NCBI RefSeq assembly: GCF_000709345.1
Contig: NZ_KL448324.1
Location: forward strand, 277,198-341,197
DNA: 64,000 nt
Source: Polaromonas glacialis
GTDB taxonomy: Bacteria; Pseudomonadota; Gammaproteobacteria; Burkholderiales; Burkholderiaceae_C
Reading direction: 5' to 3'
Below are positions 23,244 to 32,438 of this stretch, one piece after another (position 1 is the stretch's first letter; each line of letters begins with the position of its first letter). The position numbers were made by a program, and so were the translations under genes. The notes under the pieces are model-generated. The model saw only the letters and a list, made by a program, of their open reading frames with translations. It was not told the DNA's origin and did not search any database.

Positions 23244-24031
23244 AGACAGAGATGAGTGGGGGCCCAGCCGCCTCTGGCCTGCCAGCGCCAGCGCTGCGCG
23301 GCTGCTTTGTCGCCGGCACCGACACGGCCGTAGGCAAAACCGAAGTCAGCGCGGCGCTCCTGCACTGGTGCGCCAGCCAAGGCTGGCGCAGCGCGGGCTT
23401 TAAACCTGTGGCGGCAGGCACAACACTGATAGATGGCCAGCCGGTCAATGAGGACGTGCAGGCCCTGCGCCAGGCCGGCTCGGTTCACCTCACCGAGACG
23501 GAAGTCGGGCCGCTGCAACTCAAGGCCGCCTGCGCGCCCGAGATTGCCGCCGCCCTGGAGGGCCGGCGCATCGACCCGGCGACCCTCATGGCGGCCGCGC
23601 GCCATCTGGCCGGCCGCGCCGACGCCCTGGTGGTCGAGGGCGTGGGCGGCTTTTGCGTGCCGCTCGGCCCTGGCTGGGACACGGCCGACCTGGCAATGGC
23701 CCTGGGACTGCCCGTGATTCTGGTGATCGGCCTGCGCCTGGGCTGCCTCAGCCATGCGCTGCTGACGGCCGAGGCGATTCGGGCGCGCGGCTTGCCGCTG
23801 GCCGGCTGGGTGGCCAATACCGTTGATCCCGCCATGGCGCAGCGGGAAAGCAACCTGGCCAGCTTGCGCCACGAACTGATGCGCCGCCACCGGGCGCCCT
23901 GCCTGGGGCTCGTGCCCTGGCTGGATGCGCCGACCCCCGCCGCCGTGGCCGCCCATCTGGACGCTGCGGCCCTCCACAAGGTGTTTGACCACCTTCCCTT
24001 GCCTTCCTCCTGCCTATTTAAGAGCGCCTGA
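23240..24031 (+). CDS. bioD: Dethiobiotin synthetase (BioD)
   Basis: An ATP-dependent carboxylase that closes the ureido ring of dethiobiotin from DAPA and CO2. The protein has 263 residues. The P-loop GTDTAVGKT spans 26-34, followed by GFKPVAAGT with the conserved Lys, and later VVEGVGGFCVPLG and NTVDPAM. The N-terminus carries about 20 extra residues compared with E. coli BioD. The ATG lies in the ATGA overlap with bioF, and bioB starts at the base after its stop. Confidence 0.92.
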   Translation: MKTEMSGGPAASGLPAPALRGCFVAGTDTAVGKTEVSAALLHWCASQGWRSAGFKPVAAGTTLIDGQPVNEDVQALRQAGSVHLTETEVGPLQLKAACAPEIAAALEGRRIDPATLMAAARHLAGRADALVVEGVGGFCVPLGPGWDTADLAMALGLPVILVIGLRLGCLSHALLTAEAIRARGLPLAGWVANTVDPAMAQRESNLASLRHELMRRHRAPCLGLVPWLDAPTPAAVAAHLDAAALHKVFDHLPLPSSCLFKSA

Positions 24032-25087
24032 ATGACTACCCTTGCCCCAATTGCTACCATTGACGTGTCCCGCTTGCGCCGTACCCCGGCGCCTGTGAAC
24101 GCTTCTTCGAACGCGCCGCCCGCGCCGCTGCGCTGGGCCGTCGCCGACGTGGCCGCGCTGTACGCGCTGCCGTTCATGGACCTGCTGTTTCAAGCCCAGC
24201 AGGTGCACCGCGAGAGCTTCGATGCCAACGAGGTGCAGCTCTCCACGCTGCTGTCGATCAAGACCGGCGGCTGCGCCGAGGACTGCGGCTACTGCCCGCA
24301 AGCGGCCAGCGCCGACAGCGGCGTCGCCGCCACGAAACTGATGCCCCTTGGCGAGGTAATGGCCGCCGCGCAGGCCGCCAAGGACCAGGGCGCCACGCGC
24401 TTTTGCATGGGTGCGGCCTGGCGCAGCCCCAAGGAGCGCGACATGGAGAACGTGACCGAGATGGTGCGCGAGGTCCGCGCCCTGGGCCTGGAAACCTGCA
24501 TGACGCTGGGCATGTTGGAGGCCAGCCAGGCGCAGGCCCTGAAGGAGGCGGGCCTGGACTACTACAACCACAACCTGGACAGCTCGCCCGAGTTCTACGG
24601 CGAGATCATCACCACGCGCACCTACCAGGACCGGCTGGACACGCTGGACCATGTACGCCAGGCCGGCATCAACGTGTGCTGCGGCGGCATCGTCGGCATG
24701 GGCGAGAGCCGCCTGCAGCGCGCAGGACTCATCGCCGAGCTGGCCAACCTCGAGCCTTACCCCGAATCTGTGCCGATCAACAACCTGGTCGCTGTGCCCG
24801 GCACGCTGCTGGCCGATGCGCCGCCGCTCGATCCGTTCGAGTTCGTGCGCACCATTGCCGCAGCGCGCATCACCATGCCGCGCACCATAGTGCGATTGTC
24901 GGCCGGGCGCGAGCAGATGGACGACAGCGTGCAGGCGCTGTGCCTGCTCGCTGGCGCCAACTCGATTTTCTACGGCGACCGGCTGCTCACGACGAGCAAC
25001 CCGCAGGCCGAGCGCGACCGCCAGCTGTTTGAGCGCCTGGGCCTCAAAGCCCAGGGCGCTCGGCCCGAAGCGCAGCAGCAAGGCTAA
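24032..25087 (+). CDS. bioB: Biotin synthase (BioB), radical SAM enzyme
   Basis: Radical-SAM sulfur insertion enzyme for the last step of biotin synthesis. The protein has 351 residues. The 4Fe-4S motif CAEDCGYCPQ has Cys81, Cys85 and Cys88. Further conserved stretches are FCMGAAWRSPKERDME, YYNHNLDSSPEFYGEI, CCGGIVGMGES and the 2Fe-2S ligand region PRTIVRLSAGRE. The first 35 residues (Pro/Ala-rich) are not conserved in the family. It is directly behind bioD and 6 bases ahead of the P450 gene. Confidence 0.95.
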   Translation: MTTLAPIATIDVSRLRRTPAPVNASSNAPPAPLRWAVADVAALYALPFMDLLFQAQQVHRESFDANEVQLSTLLSIKTGGCAEDCGYCPQAASADSGVAATKLMPLGEVMAAAQAAKDQGATRFCMGAAWRSPKERDMENVTEMVREVRALGLETCMTLGMLEASQAQALKEAGLDYYNHNLDSSPEFYGEIITTRTYQDRLDTLDHVRQAGINVCCGGIVGMGESRLQRAGLIAELANLEPYPESVPINNLVAVPGTLLADAPPLDPFEFVRTIAAARITMPRTIVRLSAGREQMDDSVQALCLLAGANSIFYGDRLLTTSNPQAERDRQLFERLGLKAQGARPEAQQQG

Positions 25088-25093
25088 GGGCGC

Positions 25094-26377
25094 GTGAGTG
25101 TCGTCCTGAGGCCGGGTGCCCCGGCGCTGCAAGGCTCGCTTGTCACTCCAGCGTTCATGGCCAATCCCTATCCGGCCTACCGCGCCTGGCAGGAAGCCGG
25201 CCCGATCCATTGGAGCGACGAGTTTTTCGGCGGCGCCTGGCTGGTCACGCGCCATGCCGATGTCCAGCAGGTGCTCCAAGATCCGCGGTTTTCGGCGCAG
25301 CGCACCGGCGCCTGGGTCAAGGATCGCGAGGCGGCGCCGGGCGAGCTCAAGGGATTCCAGGCGCTGTTTGCCCGCGCGCTGCTGTTTCTCGATGCGCCCG
25401 ATCACCCGCGCATACGTAAGGTGCTCAATGCCGGCTTTCGCCCCGACATCCTGCAGGGGCTGGCTCCGCACATCGAGCAGGTCGTCACCGAGCTGCTCGA
25501 TCGGGTTGATCGGGTAGAGCAAGCCGGGACGTTTGACTTCATCGAGGCCGTGGCCCGGCCCCTGCCGGTGCAGGTGATGGCGCTGGTGCTGGGCATTGAT
25601 CAGCCTCATAAGGACTTCATGGCTTGGTCGGAGGATCTGGCCAGCTTCATCGGCGAGGCGCAGCCTACGCGCGCGCAGGCGAGAAGCGCGCAGGCTAGCC
25701 TGCTGGCGATGGGGCGTTATTTTGAGTCGCTCTTAGTGCTTAAACGTAAAACGCCGGGCGACGATCTGGTCAGCCGTCTGGCGCAGGCCCAGTCCAGGGG
25801 CGAGATTAAAGGCGGCGCCGAGTTGCTCGCGCAGTGCGCGATGCTGCTTTTCGCCGGCCATGAAACCACGCGTCACCTGCTGGGGAGCAGCGTGCAGGCC
25901 CTGCTCGCCCACCCGGCGCAGTGGCAGCGCCTAGCGCGCGAGCCCGAACTGCTGCCCAGTGCGGTGCGAGAACTCTTGCGCTTTGAAAGCCCGGTGCAGT
26001 ACACCGGGCGGCGCGTGGCGGCCGATATGGTGCTCCATGGCCGGCAGTTGCGCCGGGGTGAACTGGTGCTGGCCATGATCGGCGCGGCCGGCCGCGACCC
26101 GGCGCGCTACCACGACCCCGATGTGCTCGACATCGAACGCCACCAAGTTGCCTCGCTCGCCTTTGGCTCTGGGCCGCATGTGTGCATCGGGGCAGCGCTC
26201 ACGCTGATGGAGGCCCGGATCGTTCTGGGCCAGTTGTTGACAAGATGGCCCGGCCTGAGCCTGCTTGATGCCGCGCCGCGCTGGGGCGACAAACCCGCAT
26301 ACCGCGGGCTGGTGGCGCTGGCGCTGCGCTCTGGGGCGGAGTGCCTGAAGTCGCCCATAAGCGGCTCTACCGCATGA
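25094..26377 (+). CDS. Cytochrome P450 in the biotin operon (BioI-like role possible)
   Basis: A 427-residue bacterial soluble P450. I-helix AGHETT (254-259), the ExxR motif at Glu293-Arg296, and the haem-binding loop FGSGPHVCIG (357-366) with Cys364 as thiolate ligand are all present. No membrane anchor is visible. A GTG start at 25094, 6 bases after bioB, ties it to the biotin operon. In Bacillus, the P450 BioI cleaves fatty acyl-ACP to pimeloyl-ACP to feed BioF, and this gene could do the same. That role is inferred from position. Redox partners are not encoded nearby. Confidence 0.85.
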   Translation: MSVVLRPGAPALQGSLVTPAFMANPYPAYRAWQEAGPIHWSDEFFGGAWLVTRHADVQQVLQDPRFSAQRTGAWVKDREAAPGELKGFQALFARALLFLDAPDHPRIRKVLNAGFRPDILQGLAPHIEQVVTELLDRVDRVEQAGTFDFIEAVARPLPVQVMALVLGIDQPHKDFMAWSEDLASFIGEAQPTRAQARSAQASLLAMGRYFESLLVLKRKTPGDDLVSRLAQAQSRGEIKGGAELLAQCAMLLFAGHETTRHLLGSSVQALLAHPAQWQRLAREPELLPSAVRELLRFESPVQYTGRRVAADMVLHGRQLRRGELVLAMIGAAGRDPARYHDPDVLDIERHQVASLAFGSGPHVCIGAALTLMEARIVLGQLLTRWPGLSLLDAAPRWGDKPAYRGLVALALRSGAECLKSPISGSTA

Positions 26378-26630
26378 ACTTCTCTTGGGGAAAGTGGAAG
26401 AATGGAGCCCTTGGCGCGCGTCTTTCATCAGGGTCCGCTGCAAGTCAACGCAGCAAGAAATGACCGGTTGTAGTCTCGCCGTCCACATGCCTTGCGCTCA
26501 CCAGGCGACGACACAGCATCGACAGGGTGACGATGAAATGAAGAAGTCAGGTTCCGTGGGTCAATCGCTGCGCGATTCAACCACGGTGGAAATCTGTTTG
26601 ACAAACGTGGGGACGCCCTTGTAGCCGAGC

Positions 26631-27623
26631 TTAGCGGGCGCCCTTCATTTCAACAGGTGCAATACTTTGAACCTTTTTAACCTCATCGCGAATCCGCTGC
26701 GTCAGCGCCTGCGGCGTGCTCCCTTGGGTTTCAACACCCGCCTTCTGGAGTTTTTGCCATACCACGGGCTCGCGCAAGACCTCATTGAGCTCTTTGTTCA
26801 GGCGCGCCGTGATGGTGGGCGGCATTTTGGCGGGGCCAAACAAGCCGTTCCACAGGCTGATGTCATAGCCCTTGAGCGCAGGGGTTTCCGAGAGCGCGGG
26901 GATTTGCGGCGCAGCGCGGGAACGGCCCGGGGTGGTGACGCCTAGCGCCACCATCTTGCCGGTCTCTATGTGCGGCAAGGCCGTGGGCGTCATGAAATAC
27001 GCCAACTCAATGTTGCCGCCGGCGACGTCAATCGCCATCTGAGACGCGCCCCGGTAAGGCACGTGGGTGATTTGGGTTCCGGCCTTCTGGTTCAGCAGCT
27101 CGCCCGCCACATGCAACACGGTGCCAATGCCGGAGGAGGCATAGCTCAGAGCGCCCGGGTCACGCTTGGCCTTGGCGAGCGCCTCCTGCGTGGTCTTGAG
27201 GCCAGACTTGGGACTGGCCACCAGCACCAAGGGCACATCGCCGATCAGGCCGATGGGCGTGAAGTCGGTCTCGCCGTTGTATTTGATGGCCGGGTTGAAC
27301 AAGCGGGCGATCGACACCTCGCTGCCCGAGGCTATGAACAGGGTGTAACCGTCGGCGGCGGCATTGACCACCTTCTGGCCGGCGATGGTGCCGCCCGCGC
27401 CGCTGACGTTTTCGATCACGACCGGCGTACCGAGGCGCTTGCCCAAGGGCTCGGCAATGGTGCGCGCAATCATGTCGGCGCTGCCGCCGGCCGGAAAACC
27501 CACCACCATCGTGATGGGACGGCCCGTGGGCCAGGCTTGCGCCCAGACCATCGAGTTGGCCAGCGCGGCGCTCGCAACGGCAAGCTGCAGCAAGCGCCTT
27601 TTGGTGAAAACAAATTGACTCAT
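26631..27623 (-). CDS. Bug-family (TctC-like) periplasmic substrate-binding protein
   Basis: A 330-residue periplasmic receptor of the Bug/TctC family, abundant in Burkholderiales, which binds small carboxylates or amides. A signal peptide (residues 1-28, KRRLLQLAVASAALANSMVW) is followed by the Bug signature WPTGRPITMVVGFPAGGSAD, ARTIAEPLGKRLG, and HVPYRGASQMAIDVAGG. AGGAG precedes the ATG. It is the last gene of the long operon that begins at 37.8 kb and is a close relative of the next upstream gene. No TctA/TctB membrane subunits occur in the window, so it may serve as a sensor or work with subunits encoded elsewhere. Confidence 0.88.
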   Translation of the reverse strand: MSQFVFTKRRLLQLAVASAALANSMVWAQAWPTGRPITMVVGFPAGGSADMIARTIAEPLGKRLGTPVVIENVSGAGGTIAGQKVVNAAADGYTLFIASGSEVSIARLFNPAIKYNGETDFTPIGLIGDVPLVLVASPKSGLKTTQEALAKAKRDPGALSYASSGIGTVLHVAGELLNQKAGTQITHVPYRGASQMAIDVAGGNIELAYFMTPTALPHIETGKMVALGVTTPGRSRAAPQIPALSETPALKGYDISLWNGLFGPAKMPPTITARLNKELNEVLREPVVWQKLQKAGVETQGSTPQALTQRIRDEVKKVQSIAPVEMKGAR

Positions 27624-27690
27624 ACAAAACTCCTGAATTCAAAAAATAACAAAAAAACCTCGAATCCGTTCACTCATTCCCTGTGCCGGC

Positions 27691-28704
27691 TCAGGCACCC
27701 GCGCCGGCGGGCATGGTCGACGGCGCCACACTGCGCACGCGCTGCGCTTCATCACGGATGCGCCGGCTGAATTCCTGCGGTGTGCCGCCTTCGGTCGTGA
27801 CACCCGCCTTCTGCAGCTTCTGCCACACCTGCGGCTCCTGAATCACCTCATTTAGCGCCTTGTTCAGACGCGCCACCATCGGTGCCGGCAGCTTGGCCGG
27901 GCCGAACAGTCCGTTCCAGAGCGTGATCTCGAAACCCTTGAGTGCGGCTGCTTCCGACAGGGCCGGAACCTGCGGGGCGACACGGGTGCGACCGGCGGAC
28001 GTGACGGCCAGCGCAATCATCTTGCCCGACTCGATATGCGGCATGGCGGTCGGTGGCCCCAGGAAACCAAAGTCCACGTTGCCGCCCGCGATGTCTATCG
28101 TCATTTGCTGAGCGCCGCGGTAGGGCACATGGTCGATCTTGATGCCGGCCTTCTGGTTCAGCAGCTCGCCGGCCACATGCAGGGCCGAGCCAACGCCCGA
28201 GGAGGCAAAGCTCATGGTGTTCGGTTCGCGCCTGGCTTTGGCCAAGGCCTCCTCGAGGGTCTTCACGCCCGACTTGGGGCCGGCAACGAGCATCAAGGGC
28301 TGCACACCTATCAGTCCTATGTGCGAGAGGTCGGTTTCACCGTTGTACTTGACGGCGGGATTGAACATGCGCGCAATCGTCACCTCGCTGCTTGATCCCA
28401 TGAGCAGGGTATAGCCGTCAGGCGCGGCATTCACGACCTTCTGGCCGGCAATCGTGCCGGCAGCGCCGCTGAGGTTCTCCACGATGATGGTGGCGCCCAG
28501 GCGCTTGCCCAGTGGCTCGGCAATGGTGCGCGCCACGATGTCGGCGCTGCCGCCTGCAGGAAACCCCAGTACCAGGGTGATGGGTTTCTTGCCCGGCCAT
28601 TCCTGCGCGTGGGACAGGACTGTCAGCGCCGGAGCTACCGTCATGGTCGCGAGAATGCAGGCGCGAATCAAAACATGACGCTTGGAGGAAAAAAAAGATG
28701 ACAA
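27691..28704 (-). CDS. Bug-family (TctC-like) periplasmic substrate-binding protein, second copy
   Basis: A 337-residue paralogue of the neighbouring Bug receptor, colinear over the whole length (WPGKKPITLVLGFPAGGSAD, ARTIAEPLGKRLG, HVPYRGAQQMTIDIAGG). The only in-frame start ahead of the signal peptide is a TTG at 28704, because TGA occurs three codons upstream. GAGAGG supplies the ribosome site. TTG starts usually lower translation. The signal peptide covers about residues 1-33. The pair looks like a tandem duplication with divergence, perhaps for two related ligands. It lies 33 bases after the amidohydrolase gene. Confidence 0.87.
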   Translation of the reverse strand: MSSFFSSKRHVLIRACILATMTVAPALTVLSHAQEWPGKKPITLVLGFPAGGSADIVARTIAEPLGKRLGATIIVENLSGAAGTIAGQKVVNAAPDGYTLLMGSSSEVTIARMFNPAVKYNGETDLSHIGLIGVQPLMLVAGPKSGVKTLEEALAKARREPNTMSFASSGVGSALHVAGELLNQKAGIKIDHVPYRGAQQMTIDIAGGNVDFGFLGPPTAMPHIESGKMIALAVTSAGRTRVAPQVPALSEAAALKGFEITLWNGLFGPAKLPAPMVARLNKALNEVIQEPQVWQKLQKAGVTTEGGTPQEFSRRIRDEAQRVRSVAPSTMPAGAGA

Positions 28705-28737
28705 GGGGGCCTCTCAGGTAAGCAGGGGTAATGGTGT

Positions 28738-29982
28738 TCAAGATGGGGAAGAAGCTATCGCGTTGAAGCAGGAAGGGAAACATTCACTCTCTGGCAACAA
28801 GGAGCGCCCATCACGGGCGACCACACGGCCGCGCTTGAGCACCAGCCGGCGCACCGGGTGGTAGGCGACGGCCTCGGCAGCGGTTTCGGCCTCGACCAGC
28901 ACCAGGTCGGCGGCCGATCCGACCGTCAGGCCATAGTTCGCCACGCCCATCACCTGCGCGCCGCCATAAGTGGCCATGCGCAAAGCGATTTCAATGCCGG
29001 TATCGTCGCGGAATCCGCTGCGGTAGGCCAGCAGAAAGGCGCGCTCCAGCATGTCGCCGTTGTTGAGCGGGCTCCAGGTATCGCGAATGCCGTCCGAACC
29101 CGAGAACAGCCGCACGCCGCGCTCGTGCAGCAGACGTATCGGCGGGAAGGGTGTGGCGCCCGCGGGTGCGTGGGTCATGATCGCGATGTCATTCTCCAGC
29201 AGCAGCGCGATGAGGGACTCCAGACGCGCGGGCTCGACGCCGCCCAGGCAGAAGGCATGGCTGATGGCGACCTTGCCGGCCAGACCCAGGCTGCGCGTGC
29301 GTTCGGCAATCATCTCCATCGTCACCGCACCCAGGTCGCCGCGGTCATGCAGGTGGATGTCGATGCCGCAACCGTGCTTGCCGGCAATGGCGAAGAGTCC
29401 GTCGAGCTGGCCTTTGGGGTCACGGTCTACGCCCACGGGGTCGAGTCCGCCTATCACTTCCGCACCATCGCGCGCGGCTTGCTCCAGCAGGTCCAAGGTG
29501 CCAGGCCGTATCATCACGCCGGTTTGCGGGAAGGCCACGATGTCAATGTCTATCCAGTCGCGGTGTTTTTCGCGCATCGCCTGGACGCCGTGCAGGTGCG
29601 CCAGGCCGACGTCGGGGCCGACATCGACATGAGTCCGCACATGGGTGGTGCCGCAGGCGATCAGGCGCCTGAGCAGTCGGGCGCTCTGAACTTCGGGCGA
29701 CAGACCGAGACCCGCAAGTACCTGCCGCTCGTTGTTGATTTTTTCCATCAGGCTGGGGCCGGCCTGGTGCGGATGCCAGGGCGTACCCCAGAGCGTCTTG
29801 TCGATATGGGCGTGCGCGTCCACCAGGCCGGGAATGGCGAGACAGCCACGCGCGTCAATCATTTCGTCGCCCGGCGCGGCCGGAAGATCGGAGCCGATCG
29901 CGGCGATGCGGCCATTGCGTACGGCAATGTCGGTGGTCTCGCCGCCCCAGGGGCGAGCGCCCCGTATGACTAGGTCTTGCAT
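28738..29982 (-). CDS. Amidohydrolase, cytosine-deaminase/AtzC-like
   Basis: A 414-residue metal-dependent hydrolase of the amidohydrolase superfamily. The N-terminal metal motif is DAHAHIDKT (His57, His59), a form typical of cytosine deaminase and N-isopropylammelide hydrolase (AtzC). It is followed by RTHVDVGPDVGLAHLHG, HLHDRGDLG, ISHAFCLG and SGSDGIRDTWSP, with the last catalytic Asp. Members deaminate or hydrolyse pyrimidine and triazine rings. The protein is intact, soluble, and separated by 18 bases from the second amidohydrolase gene, so the two may act in sequence. The true substrate is unknown. Confidence 0.85.
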   Translation of the reverse strand: MQDLVIRGARPWGGETTDIAVRNGRIAAIGSDLPAAPGDEMIDARGCLAIPGLVDAHAHIDKTLWGTPWHPHQAGPSLMEKINNERQVLAGLGLSPEVQSARLLRRLIACGTTHVRTHVDVGPDVGLAHLHGVQAMREKHRDWIDIDIVAFPQTGVMIRPGTLDLLEQAARDGAEVIGGLDPVGVDRDPKGQLDGLFAIAGKHGCGIDIHLHDRGDLGAVTMEMIAERTRSLGLAGKVAISHAFCLGGVEPARLESLIALLLENDIAIMTHAPAGATPFPPIRLLHERGVRLFSGSDGIRDTWSPLNNGDMLERAFLLAYRSGFRDDTGIEIALRMATYGGAQVMGVANYGLTVGSAADLVLVEAETAAEAVAYHPVRRLVLKRGRVVARDGRSLLPESECFPSCFNAIASSPS

Positions 29983-30000
29983 GCTTAATCCTTCACAATT

Positions 30001-31446
30001 TCAATAATGGCTGGCGCCCCACAAGCGGGCGGGCGACTCGGTCAGATGGCGCAGCCCGCTGCGGTCCAGCATGCGCTCGGCGGCAACATTCACCTCTTCC
30101 AGGATTTCGCCCTCGTTGACACTCAGCACCTGGCGGTCTTCCATCAGGATGCGGCCATTGACGATGGTGGTGCTCACATCGGCCGCATTGGCAAAGCAGG
30201 TGATGCGGTAGACCGGCATGTTCAGCGGCATCAGGTGCGGCTTGAACAGGTCCACCAGGATGATGTCGGCCTTCTTGCCGACTTCCAGCGAGCCAATCTC
30301 ATGATCCATGGACAGCGCCCGCGCGGCATCAATCGTCACCATCTCCAGCACCTTGCCATGCGGCAGCACACCAGCGTCGCGGAAATGCCGGCGATGGTAG
30401 TGCATGCACTGGAACATGTGGCGGAACATGTCGTAGCCGCGATCCGGGGCCGAGCCGTCGGAGCCAATCGCCACGATCACGCCCGCATCGATCAGCTCGG
30501 GCACCGGGCAGCGGCCGCGAATCGACATGATGGCGCTGGGGTTGTGCACTATGCGGGTGTGGGTGTCCTGGGTCACCGCAATGTCTTCTTCGCTCAGGTC
30601 GATGCAGTGCGACATGAAGGAGGTCGGGCCCAGCAGGCCGAGCTCGCTGTGCGCCAGCGCCAGCGTGCCGGTGCGGTGGCCGTCCTGGGTGAAGGTCAGG
30701 CCGCGCTCCTTGGCCAGGCGGAAATAATCGCCGGCCTGACGGTGAAATTCCTCGCGCAGCAGGCCGTGATCGGGCTCGTGCATGGGCGCAAACACCGGCA
30801 GTGTCACGGCGATGTTCAGCCGGCCGTCGGCCCGTCCATGATTCTCATCGATGATCTTGTTGCAGACTTCCAGCATGGTGGCCGCATCAATATCGCGCGA
30901 GCTTGGCGGTTCGGTGGCCCAGTCCACGTAACGTGTGGGTGCCGAGGGACGTGAAGGCCCCACCGCCACCACAGAACGCGTGCCGGAACGCGCCACCGCA
31001 TCGCAATGCGCTTTGGCATATTTGGGATCGTCAACACGCATGATGGAGTCGCCGCCGCCAAACAGCGACACGCCCGTCGTCACGCCGGCCTTGAGCCGCT
31101 CCAGCGAGGTCATGGCCGATTCGGCGCGCCAGAACTGCTCATCCGATGCCGAGGTGTAAATCACGGCGCAGGCGGCCATCCACGCGTTCGGATCACCCGC
31201 GCCCATGGTGCGGAGCATGCCGTGCCCGGCGTGGGCATGGCTGTCAATCAAGCCCGGCAACACCGCCTTGCGGTAGGCGTTGATGGTCTTGGCGGCCGTA
31301 AAACGCGCGCGCAACTCGGCGGTGGTGCCGACGGCCACAATGCGGTCAGCCTTGACCGCCACGGCGCCGTCTTCAATGACGCGGCGCTCGGCGTCCATGC
31401 TGATGACGGTGCCGTGCTCTATCAAAAGATCTATGTGTTCAATCAT
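30001..31446 (-). CDS. Amidohydrolase of the ATZ/TRZ (SsnA/guanine-deaminase-like) group
   Basis: A 481-residue zinc- or iron-dependent amidohydrolase. Metal motif GLIDSHAHAGHG (His70, His72), then FTQDGHRTGTLALAHSELG, MSHCIDLSEEDIAV, HNPSAIMSIRGRCP, and AIGSDGSAPDRGYDMF with the catalytic Asp. The C-terminal beta-sandwich ends VGKKADIILVDL. The ATZ/TRZ group deaminates or dechlorinates s-triazines, purines and related rings. I start at ATG 31446, where the second ABC ATPase gene ends 8 bases away. A longer frame upstream would run through that ATPase gene and has a nonsense composition. Confidence 0.85.
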   Translation of the reverse strand: MIEHIDLLIEHGTVISMDAERRVIEDGAVAVKADRIVAVGTTAELRARFTAAKTINAYRKAVLPGLIDSHAHAGHGMLRTMGAGDPNAWMAACAVIYTSASDEQFWRAESAMTSLERLKAGVTTGVSLFGGGDSIMRVDDPKYAKAHCDAVARSGTRSVVAVGPSRPSAPTRYVDWATEPPSSRDIDAATMLEVCNKIIDENHGRADGRLNIAVTLPVFAPMHEPDHGLLREEFHRQAGDYFRLAKERGLTFTQDGHRTGTLALAHSELGLLGPTSFMSHCIDLSEEDIAVTQDTHTRIVHNPSAIMSIRGRCPVPELIDAGVIVAIGSDGSAPDRGYDMFRHMFQCMHYHRRHFRDAGVLPHGKVLEMVTIDAARALSMDHEIGSLEVGKKADIILVDLFKPHLMPLNMPVYRITCFANAADVSTTIVNGRILMEDRQVLSVNEGEILEEVNVAAERMLDRSGLRHLTESPARLWGASHY

Positions 31447-31454
31447 GGGGTCAT

Positions 31455-32438
31455 TCAGGCAAGTGAAAAGGAAGAGGCGGCATGGGCAGCGCCAGGCATG
31501 AAGCGCACCGGCTGGCTGCCACTGCCCACGGCATGGCAGGCAGCGGAGGCGCCGTTGGCCACCGGCAGCAAGGCCGGGGCTTCCTTGCGGCAGATGTCCA
31601 TGGCGATGGGGCAACGCGGGTGAAAGGTGCAGCCGGGCGGCGGCGCCAGCGGGCTGGGCAGCTCGCCCGTGGGCAGGCTGACGGCGCGGCGGCCCTGGCC
31701 GATGCGCGGAATGGCCTCCAGCAGCAGCTGGGTGTAGGGGTGGCGCGGCGCGGCAAACAACTCGGCCGTGGGCGCGACCTCCACCAGGCGTCCGAGGTAC
31801 ATCACGCCTATCATGGAAGAAACAAAGCGCACCACCGCCAGGTTATGGCTGATGAAGAGGCTGGTCAGACCCTCCTCTTTTTCCAGGCGCTTGAGCAGGT
31901 TCAGGATTTGTGCCTGTACCGACACATCCAGCGCCGAGGTGGGCTCGTCGCAGACCAGAAAACTCGGCTCACCGGCCAGTGCGCGCGCAATGGAAACACG
32001 CTGGCGCTGGCCGCCAGAAAATTCGTGCGGAAACTTGGCAGTATCGGCCGCCGACAGGCCCACGCGGACCAGCAAGTCTTCGACGCGCTGCCTCACGTCG
32101 GCGAACGGGCGCAGCTTTTGGAAGGTGATCGATTCGGCAATCGCTTCGCCAACACGCCAGCGTGGATTGAGTGAGGCATACGGGTCCTGAAAAATCATCT
32201 GGGTACGGTGAACGCGGCCGTCTGACGGTGCGCCGAACACCATAGCGCCCGCACTCGGCAGGTCCAGCCCGGCCACCACACGGGCCAGCGTGGTTTTACC
32301 GCAACCGGACTCACCCACCAGGCTGAAGGTCGTGCCGACGGGAATGTCAAAGCTGACGTTGTCGACGGCACGCACCCTGCGTCCCTGGGCCTTGAACTCA
32401 CGCGACAGATTTTTAACACTGAGGTAAGGCGTGCTCAT
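31455..32438 (-). CDS. ABC importer ATPase, DppF/OppF type
   Basis: The second ATPase of a dipeptide/oligopeptide-type importer, 327 residues. Walker A GESGCGKTT (42-50), Q-loop MIFQDPYASLNPR, signature SGGQRQRVS (141-149), Walker B LVCDEP (161-166), and the C-terminal oligopeptide-transporter extension with CTFHPRCP. It starts at ATG 32438, overlapping the DppD-type gene by 4 bases. It would pair with that protein to power import of the ligand caught by the 35.4-37.0 kb binding protein. Confidence 0.92.
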   Translation of the reverse strand: MSTPYLSVKNLSREFKAQGRRVRAVDNVSFDIPVGTTFSLVGESGCGKTTLARVVAGLDLPSAGAMVFGAPSDGRVHRTQMIFQDPYASLNPRWRVGEAIAESITFQKLRPFADVRQRVEDLLVRVGLSAADTAKFPHEFSGGQRQRVSIARALAGEPSFLVCDEPTSALDVSVQAQILNLLKRLEKEEGLTSLFISHNLAVVRFVSSMIGVMYLGRLVEVAPTAELFAAPRHPYTQLLLEAIPRIGQGRRAVSLPTGELPSPLAPPPGCTFHPRCPIAMDICRKEAPALLPVANGASAACHAVGSGSQPVRFMPGAAHAASSFSLA

